Notes under the pieces: generated by a model
What the model was told of the DNA's origin: nothing
Seen by the model: the letters and a program-made list of their open reading frames with translations, nothing else
Database searches by the model: none
Translations under genes and position numbers: made by a program
In this document: in pieces, positions 1 through 6,101 of the stretch
How positions within the stretch are numbered: position 1 is the stretch's first letter
How the letters are laid out: each line of letters starts with the position of its first letter
Source: an uncultured bacterium
Lineage (GTDB): Bacteria; Cyanobacteriota; Vampirovibrionia; Gastranaerophilales; Gastranaerophilaceae
Direction: 5' to 3'
Length of the DNA: 6,121 nt
NCBI GenBank assembly: GCA_937894665.1
Contig: CALAWF010000108.1
Coordinates: forward strand, 1-6,121

Positions 1-86
1 CAGATACAGATACAGATACAGATACAGATACAGATACAGATACAGATACAGATACAGATACTGATACTGACACTGATACTGACACT
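1..86 (+). repeat. Hexanucleotide tandem repeat coding an (Asp-Thr)n linker
   Basis: Ten perfect copies of CAGATA occupy positions 1-60. They are followed by diverged copies (CTGATA, CTGACA alternating) to about 86. Read in the frame of the downstream PilZ domain they encode 14 Asp-Thr dipeptides, then Asp-Pro-Asp-Pro. The tract runs off the left edge, so its real length is unknown. The unit is six bases, so slippage changes linker length by whole Asp-Thr units and never shifts the frame. The perfect copies next to degenerate ones suggest recent expansion from one side. The acidic dipeptide run resembles in style the Ser-Asp linkers of Gram-positive surface adhesins, which is analogy only. 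Confidence 0.93.
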
Positions 87-497
87 GATCCGGATCCAGA
101 AATTAACCCTGATGCTGACGGAAGACAAGCGTTCATCCAAAGAAAAATCTTAGATGACAATGTTGATTCAATCGATAAACGTCAATATATGAGATACAAT
201 GTTTCTGACAACAAAAACCCTGTTGGATTAGAGCCAGGACACGGTATCGAAGGATTACTTGATGTATCAAGAGGCGGTATCGCTGTAGTCCACAATAACG
301 ATTTAAAAGTTGGAGATGTTGTTCCGGTACACATTTCTTATGGCGGATTGGACATCAAAGCTGATGTAAAAGTTATTACAGCAACCGATCACAGAGCAGG
401 TGCAATGTTCGTAAACTTAGATCAAGCAACCGCAAACCAATTATTATACTTGAATATGATTTTAGATGATGTAAATCACATCTCCTTTAATCCATAA
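3..497 (+). CDS. 3' end of a probable surface adhesin with C-terminal PilZ domain (partial)
   Basis: Only the last 164 codons are present; the frame is open to the left edge and ends at TAA 495-497. The ATG at 189 lies inside the PilZ domain and is not the start. Visible order: an Asp-Thr repeat linker, DPDP, a short charged stretch ending SIDK, then a PilZ domain from about 174 to the stop. The PilZ signature is complete: RQYMR (RxxxR) at 180-194 and DVSRGG (DxSxxG) at 261-278, with the usual spacing of about 22 residues. By hand alignment this domain is about 70% identical to the one ending the next adhesin. That neighbour shares the acidic-linker-plus-PilZ ending, so I infer the missing upstream part is also a long exported adhesin, but none of it is visible. 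PilZ domains bind cyclic-di-GMP in known families; binding here is untested. Confidence 0.85.
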   Translation, partial: DTDTDTDTDTDTDTDTDTDTDTDTDTDTDPDPEINPDADGRQAFIQRKILDDNVDSIDKRQYMRYNVSDNKNPVGLEPGHGIEGLLDVSRGGIAVVHNNDLKVGDVVPVHISYGGLDIKADVKVITATDHRAGAMFVNLDQATANQLLYLNMILDDVNHISFNP

Positions 498-512
498 CAA
501 AATTTAATAAAT

Positions 513-544
513 GAAAAGGCAAAGATTTAGTTCTTGCCTTTTCG
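513..544 (+). terminator. Probable Rho-independent terminator after the first PilZ gene
   Basis: A perfect 10-bp inverted repeat, GAAAAGGCAA (513-522) and TTGCCTTTTC (534-543), encloses an 11-base loop, 16 bases after the stop codon. The descending arm is T-rich and is followed by GTTTAATT, so the U-tract is partly inside the stem. This separates transcription of the first gene from the adhesin that follows. Confidence 0.75.
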
Positions 545-551
545 TTTAATT

Positions 552-600
552 AAGATTTGTAAAATTTTATAAAGATTTGTTTCAAAATGCTGAAGATTTG
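552..600 (+). repeat. Three AAGATTTG boxes spaced about two helical turns apart
   Basis: AAGATTTG occurs at 552-559, 572-579 and 593-600, with start-to-start distances of 20 and 21 bp. A near match, AAGATTTA, lies at 522-529 in the terminator loop. The boxes sit upstream of the adhesin gene and would fall on the same face of the helix, as expected for sites of a cooperative DNA-binding regulator. The region is AT-rich, so chance similarity is possible; no regulator is known from this window. Confidence 0.4.
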
Positions 601-645
601 GGTAAACAAAACCGTTTATAAATATATATGCTATTCATGCGAATA
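598..645 (+). promoter_or_regulatory. Weak promoter-like stretch and dyad upstream of the adhesin gene
   Basis: TTGGGT at 598-603 is followed by a run of TATA-like sequence at 617-632, which could hold a sigma70-type -10 element, but no hexamer pair has both good matches and a clean 17-bp spacer. Immediately downstream, TATTC (632-636) and GAATA (641-645) form a short dyad around ATGC, which could be an operator half-site pair or a small leader hairpin. A promoter is expected here because a terminator precedes and the gene begins at 703. The exact elements are a guess. Confidence 0.25.
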
Positions 646-702
646 ACATGAGTGCAAATTAAAAAAAATAATAAGCATTTGAAATAAATGAAAGGATAGA
701 AC

Positions 703-1587
703 ATGAGACAAAGTGGAAAGAATCAAAAAAGAACAATCGCCGTCCTACTAACCGGCTTGTTTATGGTTCAGCAGACAATGACACTTAGTGTATTTGCTGC
801 TAGTACAATCTCAGGTGTTACTAATGGCGGAAGTGGAACATTCAACATTGACCCTACAGCTAAAAGTAACGGGACGGGCTTTAGACATTACCAAGACTTT
901 AACGTAGGAAAAGGTGATGTTGCAAACTTAAATTTTGCAGACATCAATACTTTCGTAAACATGGTTGACAACCAAGTTGTAATCAACGGTATTGTTAACT
1001 CTGTAAGAAACAATGGTTTCTACAATGGTAAAGCAGTATTCATTTCTCCAAACGGAATGGTTGTTGGAGCTTCTGGTGTAATTAACGTTGGATCACTTGG
1101 TGTTTATACTCCAACTTCAAAATATACAGATGGAAGTGATTTTGAAACTTACTACAAAACAACTACCACTGCAGAAGCAAACGGTGGAGCTCCAATCACT
1201 ATCAATGGTAAAGTTATTTCTGCCGGAGATGTTGAGTTAATTGGTGGTCAAGTAGATATTACAAAAGGTGCTGGAGTTATTGGTGGTGTTAACACAAATA
1301 AAATGTCAGTAATTTCCACAGATGCTCAAGCAACTGCTTTGTTCAACAACTTAGTTAATACAACTAATTTAACAAGTGGAAGCGGATTTACAAGTGATGC
1401 TACTGGCCAAATCAAAATCACTTCTAACACTGGTGTAAATGTTGCAGGTGATATTGTTAACTATGCTACTGGTGGCAATTATGAATATGGAAAAGGTTCT
1501 GCAAACACTAACTATAGTGGAATTGAAATTAATAACTATGGTAAAGGCGGATTATCTCAGGCAACGTTTCAAACGCTAAAGGCTTAG
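703..1587 (+). CDS. LktA/FhaB-like filamentous adhesin, N-terminal part (signal peptide and TPS domain), frame-interrupted
   Basis: This is the secreted N-terminal part of a two-partner-secretion-type adhesin. The ATG has a good ribosome site (AAAGGA at 691-696, six bases upstream). Residues 1-32 form a signal peptide: Lys/Arg-rich start, hydrophobic core at about 11-22 and 28-31, and a likely cut after VFA at residue 32. Residues about 40-138 match the haemagglutination-activity/TPS domain: a G-F-x-x-Y-x-x-F-x-V segment at 59-68, a V-x-I-N-G-x-V-N segment at 92-99, the hallmark SPNG at 115-118 (NPNG in many family members), then VINVGSLGVYTPTS. From about 165 on there are beta-helix-like segments rich in N, G and I. 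The TPS domain is recognised by a TpsB outer-membrane pore in studied systems; none is visible here. The TAG at 1585-1587 is probably not the natural end: the last roughly ten codons (from SQATFQ) lose the repeat pattern, which resumes in another frame. Alone it would be a secreted 294-residue TPS fragment. Confidence 0.85.
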   Translation: MRQSGKNQKRTIAVLLTGLFMVQQTMTLSVFAASTISGVTNGGSGTFNIDPTAKSNGTGFRHYQDFNVGKGDVANLNFADINTFVNMVDNQVVINGIVNSVRNNGFYNGKAVFISPNGMVVGASGVINVGSLGVYTPTSKYTDGSDFETYYKTTTTAEANGGAPITINGKVISAGDVELIGGQVDITKGAGVIGGVNTNKMSVISTDAQATALFNNLVNTTNLTSGSGFTSDATGQIKITSNTGVNVAGDIVNYATGGNYEYGKGSANTNYSGIEINNYGKGGLSQATFQTLKA

Positions 1588-1613
1588 TTCAATTTGATAA
1601 CAACAAAGGCTCT
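1545..1613 (+). other. Frameshift junction joining the two halves of the adhesin
   Basis: The upstream frame reads NNYGKGGL and then leaves the repeat pattern until TAG at 1585. The other frame is open from 1545 and from about 1554 reads ISGNVSNAKG followed by LVQFDNN and MDISGN, a normal adhesin repeat. Repeats elsewhere read G-L-N-I-x-G at this point, with DNA such as GGATTAAATATT (3246-3257); here it is GGATTATCTCAGGC. Removal of four bases (AAAT or AATA) from GGATTAAATATCTCAGGC gives exactly the observed sequence, while a one-base loss would also shift the frame. The cause may be a real mutation or an assembly or sequencing error. There is no homopolymer run and no X-XXY-YYZ slippery site in the overlap. 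Confidence 0.8.
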
Positions 1614-3390
1614 ATGGATATTTCTGGGAACATTAAAAATAATGGCACAACTCAAATATTTAACAGCCCATTTGCAGCTTTTGGAACAGAAGATGAAATC
1701 AAATCTAATGCTGAAAATTCTGGTTTAACAATTTCTGGAAATATTGATACAAAAGGAAACTTGGCTATCAGAAATAAAGGTGGACAAGGCTTAAATATCA
1801 CAGGAAAAGTAAACCACGATGGCGATGCTTATGTTCAAAACGGATATTTAACAGATGACGTTGGTTATGATGTAAATGACACAAAACTTTCTAACACTGG
1901 AGCAATGAACATCAGTGGAACATTCAATACTACAGGTAACGCTGAATTCCTTAACACTGAACATGGTCAAGATGGTTTGAACGTTACAGGCACAGTTACA
2001 ACTGGAGGCAAAGCTACTTATACTAACCATGGTAAAGCAGGCTTAAACGTTAAACAAGGTGGTTCAATTGCATCTTCTGATGGTTTAGAAATGACAAACT
2101 ATGGTGAAGGTGGTTTGAATATTGCAGGAACAGCAACTAACACTGGTGCTGCAACAGTAACAAACCATGCCGGTCGTTTAACAGTTGGTGGCTCATTTGC
2201 AAACAATGGAAATGCAACCATCTTAAATAATGGTTCAGAATTAAATGTATCAGGAACAGTTACAAACGAAAATGGTGTTCTTGATATGACTAACAACGGA
2301 GCTGATGGCTTCAATGTTACAAAAACAGGTAAAGTTTCAGGTAACGGTGGTTTGAATATGACAAACAACGAAACCGGAACTGCAGGTTTAAACATCGATG
2401 GTACTGTTTCTAATGATGGAGATGCAAATATCACTAACAACGGTGCTAACGGTTTAAATGTTAACGGTACTGTTACAAACACAACTGGCAAACTTGCAAT
2501 GCTAAATACCGGAGCTAAAGGCTTTAATGTTGCTAAAGGTGCTAACATCAATGCTCAAGGCTTAGATATGGAAAACAGAGGTGCTGCAGGTTTAAATATT
2601 GCAGGAACTGTTACTAACAAAGGTACAGCTAATGTTCTAAACAAAGCAGGGGCTTTGAATGTTGGCGGTACATTCACTAATACTGGTGATGCTACATTCA
2701 CAAATGATGGAACTGATTTTGTTGTTGATGGTTCTGTTGAAAACCAAAATGGTTCTTTAACAATGACAAATAACAACGGAACATTTGATATTAACGGTTC
2801 TGTTGCAAATAGTGGAACTACAAAAATTACTAACAATGGTGCTAACGGTCTAAACGTTAACGGTACTGTTACTAATACAAATGGCAGACTAGCAATGCTT
2901 AATACTGGAGCTAAAGGCTTTAATGTTGCTAAAGGTGCTAATATCAATGCTCAAGGCTTAGATATGGAAAACAGAGGTGCTGCAGGTTTAAACATTGCAG
3001 GAACTGTTACAAACCAAGGTACTGCTAATGTTCTTAACAAAGCAGGTGCTTTAAATGTTGGCGGAACATTCACTAACACTGGAGATGCTACATTTACAAA
3101 CGATGGCACTGATTTTGTTGTTGATGGAACTATTACAAACAACGAAGGCACATTGAAAATGACTAACAACAATGGAGCTTTCAATATCAACGGTAAAGTT
3201 GCAAACAACGGAACTACAACAGATATTACTAATGCTGGAGCTGAAGGATTAAATATTCAAGGTAATGTTTACTCTAATGGCGACCTAACAATGACTAATA
3301 CAGGTGCTAAAGGTATCAACCTAGCTTCTACAGGCAGAGTTAACGGCAACAGCGATATTTATATTAACAATGACTCTAAAGGTGGAGTTA
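1614..3390 (+). repeat. Degenerate 21-24-codon repeats of the adhesin beta-helix
   Basis: The protein repeats a unit built on G-L-N-[IV]-x-G-[TK]-V-x-N-x-G, followed by a short strand and x-N-x-G, for example GLNVTGTVTTGG, GLNIAGTATNTG, ELNVSGTVTNENG and GLNIDGTVSNDG. Unit length varies from 21 to 24 residues. The regular N/G turns and alternating hydrophobic residues fit one beta-helix rung per unit. At DNA level the copies are well diverged, with recurring words such as GGTTTAAATGTT and ACTAACAA. Confidence 0.85.
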
Positions 3391-5315
3391 ATGTTAAAGG
3401 CTTAGTAAATGGTAAAAAGAATATCAATATTACAAGCAAAAATGGTAATGTTGTAATCGGTGATAACACTGAAAATGATAATTACATTACAGCCGGTAAA
3501 AATATCAACATCAATGTTAATAACGGCAGCATCCTAAACGAAGGAAGTTCTAAAACAGTTAAAACATTGTTGAAAGCTGATGGCGACCTTAATATGGATG
3601 TTACAGATGGTACAATCGGTGAACCTGTTCAACAAGAAGGAGCTATCGAAGGTAGCACAGGTGTTGGACCAAAGGCTCAAGGTGCTAGAGATTTTTCTAA
3701 ATCAATCAATGCAAGCATTCGTGGTAAAGTAACTGCTAGAACAACTAAGAATGCAACTAAAGAAAATGATTTAGTTATCAACTATGCAGCAATCGATTCA
3801 GATATGAACATTGATTCTATTAAGGCAAACGGAAGAGTTATCTTAACAGTTGATGATTCTAGCCACGCAAATGGTGGAGCTGCGAGTGGAACAAGATACA
3901 ATATGGTTAACGCAAACACAGCAAAAGGCAATGTTAACGTTGAAGGTACAGGAATTTCCTTAATCTCTAACGGAAGCATTGGTACAAAAGGTAACAAAGT
4001 TACATTTGTTCAAACAGATGCTGCAAACCACAAAATGGATGCTTTAGCTAATGAAAATATTTACTTAAAAGAAAATAGCTTCGATGCTTATGGCAGAGAT
4101 AATGAAACTAAATTGAACTCAGTATCAACAATGATTGCCAGAGAAGGCGACTTGGATGTTGAATTTGCAGGCGACACAACAATTGATAACATCACAGCTG
4201 AAGGCGATATGAAAATCGTTACTCGTGGTCAAAAAATGCACATCAAAAACTTAGGTCATATTAAAGATGGTGCAGTAACTCCAGAAGATTACTTCGGACC
4301 TAGAGATTACGGTTTGAAAGATAACCCTAACTTACCTGATGGTGGTTACACCGGAGAATATGAAAATGAAGCATTACCAAACAATGTAATCGTTAAAGCT
4401 CTTGATATTAACCACAATTTAAGAAAAGATACACCAAGAGATACTGTTTGGGTTGATGGACACGAAGCATGGGCTAATTCAGAAGTAAGAATCGACAATG
4501 CAGTATTAGACAAAGGCAAATTAGATATTACAGCTGATGAAATCTATGCAAACGGAATTCACGCAACATTCAATAAAGAAGGATTTACAAAAGAAAAAGA
4601 TCCTTCAACAAACAAAGTTCAAGGAACACCTGATGGTGTAAATGGTATTCCAACAGGACACGCAGTAAGACCTAGCGATGTTGAGGATACAGGAAGAAAC
4701 GAAACTGAAAGAAACTACTATTACCCAGAAGGTGATGGAGATGGAACATTCAACGGAGAACCTTCAAATGTTGACCCAGATGATGGAATTGTAGATGCAA
4801 CACCATTAGAAATTCCGGATGACAAACCAACCCCTCCAGATCCTCCAACACCAGGACCGGATCCAGATCCAAACCCTCCAACTCCACCTACACCTCCTGA
4901 ACCAGACCCAACTCCAAACATTCCGGATGGAGATGGAAGTATCACATACACCCAAAGAAAAGGTGAAGACAACATTGATAACATCGATAAAAGACAATAT
5001 ATGAGATTCAACGTAGCAGATACTAAAAACCCTGTAGCATTAGAAAGATCAAACAAAATTGATGGATTACTTGATGTATCAAGAGGCGGTATCGCAGTAA
5101 CTCATCACAACGATTTAAAAGTTGGAGATATTGTTCCAGTACACTTAACATACGGAGATTTAGATATCAAAACAAATGTTAAAATCGTTACAGCAACAAC
5201 AAACAGAGCAGGAGCAATGTTTGTAGATTTAGACCAAGCAACAGCAAACAAACTTCTATACTTAAATATATTACTTGAAGATTCAATGAACCTTTCATTC
5301 AATAACTTAAGATAA
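1614..5315 (+). CDS. Filamentous adhesin, repeat stalk with C-terminal PilZ domain, frame-interrupted
   Basis: This is the continuation of the adhesin begun at 703; together they would make about 1,537 residues. The ATG at 1614 is only the first ATG in frame. The frame is open from 1545 and carries adhesin sequence before it, there is no signal peptide, and only a weak AAAGG at 1605-1609 precedes. Residues 1 to about 590 are degenerate 21-24-residue repeats (G-L-N-V-x-G-T-V-T-N-x-G pattern), typical of right-handed beta-helix adhesins. Residues 590 to about 1040 are a non-repeat stalk region with YFGPRDYGL near 893 and WVDGHEAWAN near 946. About 1069-1105 is a Pro/Asp-rich linker. About 1123-1233 is a PilZ domain with RQYMR at 1127-1131 and DVSRGG at 1154-1159, the complete RxxxR and DxSxxG signature. 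I saw no cysteine, no autotransporter barrel and no LPXTG. Tandem stops TAA TAG end it, before a strong terminator. The adhesin class is confident; the role of the PilZ end is unknown. Confidence 0.85.
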   Translation: MDISGNIKNNGTTQIFNSPFAAFGTEDEIKSNAENSGLTISGNIDTKGNLAIRNKGGQGLNITGKVNHDGDAYVQNGYLTDDVGYDVNDTKLSNTGAMNISGTFNTTGNAEFLNTEHGQDGLNVTGTVTTGGKATYTNHGKAGLNVKQGGSIASSDGLEMTNYGEGGLNIAGTATNTGAATVTNHAGRLTVGGSFANNGNATILNNGSELNVSGTVTNENGVLDMTNNGADGFNVTKTGKVSGNGGLNMTNNETGTAGLNIDGTVSNDGDANITNNGANGLNVNGTVTNTTGKLAMLNTGAKGFNVAKGANINAQGLDMENRGAAGLNIAGTVTNKGTANVLNKAGALNVGGTFTNTGDATFTNDGTDFVVDGSVENQNGSLTMTNNNGTFDINGSVANSGTTKITNNGANGLNVNGTVTNTNGRLAMLNTGAKGFNVAKGANINAQGLDMENRGAAGLNIAGTVTNQGTANVLNKAGALNVGGTFTNTGDATFTNDGTDFVVDGTITNNEGTLKMTNNNGAFNINGKVANNGTTTDITNAGAEGLNIQGNVYSNGDLTMTNTGAKGINLASTGRVNGNSDIYINNDSKGGVNVKGLVNGKKNINITSKNGNVVIGDNTENDNYITAGKNININVNNGSILNEGSSKTVKTLLKADGDLNMDVTDGTIGEPVQQEGAIEGSTGVGPKAQGARDFSKSINASIRGKVTARTTKNATKENDLVINYAAIDSDMNIDSIKANGRVILTVDDSSHANGGAASGTRYNMVNANTAKGNVNVEGTGISLISNGSIGTKGNKVTFVQTDAANHKMDALANENIYLKENSFDAYGRDNETKLNSVSTMIAREGDLDVEFAGDTTIDNITAEGDMKIVTRGQKMHIKNLGHIKDGAVTPEDYFGPRDYGLKDNPNLPDGGYTGEYENEALPNNVIVKALDINHNLRKDTPRDTVWVDGHEAWANSEVRIDNAVLDKGKLDITADEIYANGIHATFNKEGFTKEKDPSTNKVQGTPDGVNGIPTGHAVRPSDVEDTGRNETERNYYYPEGDGDGTFNGEPSNVDPDDGIVDATPLEIPDDKPTPPDPPTPGPDPDPNPPTPPTPPEPDPTPNIPDGDGSITYTQRKGEDNIDNIDKRQYMRFNVADTKNPVALERSNKIDGLLDVSRGGIAVTHHNDLKVGDIVPVHLTYGDLDIKTNVKIVTATTNRAGAMFVDLDQATANKLLYLNILLEDSMNLSFNNLR
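2442..3233 (+). repeat. Direct duplication, two 396-bp copies inside the adhesin
   Basis: Copy 1 (2442-2837) and copy 2 (2838-3233) each encode 132 residues containing about six beta-helix units. In the first 98 residues the two proteins differ at only three places by hand comparison (T/N, K/R, K/Q). The DNA carries more changes, mostly at third codon positions (for example GGTTTAAATGTT against GGTCTAAACGTT). The last third is more diverged. The junction is seamless and in frame, consistent with unequal crossing-over between short repeats. Confidence 0.88.
4819..4932 (+). other. Pro/Asp/Thr-rich linker before the PilZ domain
   Basis: About 38 codons are dominated by Pro, Asp and Thr (short strings such as PDPPTPGPDPDPNPP), ending IPDGDG. 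The tract occupies the same place as the Asp-Thr repeat of the first gene. The two share CCGGATCCAGA (90-100 and 4857-4867), suggesting one ancestral linker that diverged, with hexamer expansion in the first gene. It should be extended and unstructured, separating the beta-helix shaft from the C-terminal domain. Confidence 0.8.
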
Positions 5316-5333
5316 TAGATAGTTTAAATAATC

Positions 5334-5370
5334 AAAAGACCTCAGATGAAAATCTGGGGTCTTTTATTTT
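5334..5370 (+). terminator. Strong Rho-independent terminator after the adhesin
   Basis: A 14-bp stem (5334-5347 with 5352-5365) has one G-U wobble and a GAAA tetraloop. The stem end runs AAAAGACC...GGTCTTTT and is followed by ATTTT. It lies 18 bases after the stop codon, and indicates that the small PilZ gene downstream has its own promoter. Confidence 0.92.
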
Positions 5371-5516
5371 GTACATTTTACTATGTAACAATAAATTAAA
5401 AATATAGAAATATAGTGTTAAAAATTTTCTATGAGAGCTTTAGAATAAATATATAGACTGAACCATGCCAGTTAATATAAATAGACTTATATATGTGTGT
5501 TTGATAAGGGAAATCT

Positions 5517-6005
5517 ATGAAATCAACAAGAAAACATCTGATATGCTTATTTACAATCCTTTTAACTCTCCCTATGGAACAACATAATGTTATACAAGCA
5601 ACAGAACTAGCACCCATAGGAGAGCATCCATGCCATTCTATAGATAAGATAGTAGGGCAACAGGAAAATGAAAAAAGAAATTATATCAGATATGAAGTTA
5701 AGGATTTAAAAAATCCGGTAGTCCTAGATAGAACAGGCACAGACATCCAAAGGCTCATAAACATCTCAAGAGGTGGAGTTGCAGTAAAAACATCAACCCC
5801 ATTAGCGATAGGGCAAATTGTACCTATTAAGCTCGTCTATGAAGACATTGCAATCAATACAGAGGCTCAAGTAGTATTCACACAAGGAAACCTCGCAGGA
5901 GCAGAGTTTATAAATAGCGATAAGCAAACCGAAAACAACCTCTTATACCTCAGCATAAGATTAGATGCAGATAATGGCAACTTAGTTACTAAACTATCCA
6001 GCTAA
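5517..6005 (+). CDS. Small exported stand-alone PilZ domain protein
   Basis: This encodes 162 residues. The ATG at 5517 is preceded by AAGGGA (5506-5511) five bases away. The next in-frame ATG (residue 20, at 5574) has no ribosome site and would remove the signal, so the first start is preferred. Residues 1-28 look like a signal peptide or N-terminal anchor: basic start (K2, R5, K6), hydrophobic core at 8-20 and a possible cut after IQA at 28. There is no convincing lipobox; C10 sits too early. After a short spacer with a second Cys (C39), the PilZ domain spans about 53-150, with RNYIR at 54-58 (RxxxR) and NISRGG at 82-87 (NxSxxG). It is clearly related to the C-terminal domains of the two neighbouring proteins, including KNPV and the LLYL motif near the end, but more diverged. 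With the signal intact the domain would lie outside the cytoplasmic membrane. It could be a soluble or anchored partner or regulator of the adhesins, or a remnant of a third adhesin; no function is known to me. Confidence 0.82.
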   Translation: MKSTRKHLICLFTILLTLPMEQHNVIQATELAPIGEHPCHSIDKIVGQQENEKRNYIRYEVKDLKNPVVLDRTGTDIQRLINISRGGVAVKTSTPLAIGQIVPIKLVYEDIAINTEAQVVFTQGNLAGAEFINSDKQTENNLLYLSIRLDADNGNLVTKLSS

Positions 6006-6078
6006 AGCCGAACTTATCAAATGGAACTCTTGCTTAGCACTATAAACATAATCGCACGAGCACAATAAAGAATCCATT

Positions 6079-6101
6079 AGAGCATAGGACTCGCTCTTTT
6101 T
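6079..6101 (+). terminator. Weak terminator-like hairpin after the small PilZ gene
   Basis: AGAGC (6079-6083) and GCTCT (6093-6097) can pair around a nine-base loop, with T residues from 6097 to 6101. The stem is only five pairs, so this is a weak candidate placed about 75 bases after the stop. AGAATCC is repeated directly on both sides (6069-6075 and 6102-6108). Confidence 0.4.

Noticed and set aside
1..86. CRISPR array or minisatellite of non-coding type
   Set aside because: The unit is six bases with no spacers and is in frame with a coding sequence.
189..497. A separate 102-residue PilZ gene starting at ATG 189
   Set aside because: The ATG falls inside the RQYMR motif and has no ribosome site; the frame is open to the left edge with a coherent acidic linker, so this is the tail of a longer protein.
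1545..1590. Programmed -1 ribosomal frameshift
   Set aside because: No slippery heptamer in the correct phase and no obvious stimulatory hairpin; a deletion relative to the repeat consensus explains it better.
2099..3208. Long minus-strand open frames rich in Pro, Leu, Val and Phe
   Set aside because: They are antisense to the adhesin repeats and repeat with the same period; the composition follows from the reverse complement of Gly/Asn-rich codons, with no start signals.
1614..3390. CRISPR or mobile-element repeats
   Set aside because: The repeats are contiguous, in frame and protein-level, matching beta-helix rungs; no transposase or terminal inverted repeats are present.
4721..5056. Minus-strand Gly/Ser-rich open frame
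   Set aside because: It mirrors the Pro/Asp linker codons of the adhesin and has no independent support.
5371..5516. Promoter for the small PilZ gene
   Set aside because: The stretch is very AT-rich with several TATA-like words (for example 5476-5481), but I found no -35/-10 pair with acceptable match and spacing, so no site is called although one is expected.
5517..5550. Lipoprotein signal in the small PilZ protein (Cys at residue 10)
   Set aside because: The Cys lies inside the hydrophobic core, too near the N-terminus, and the preceding HLI does not fit a lipobox.
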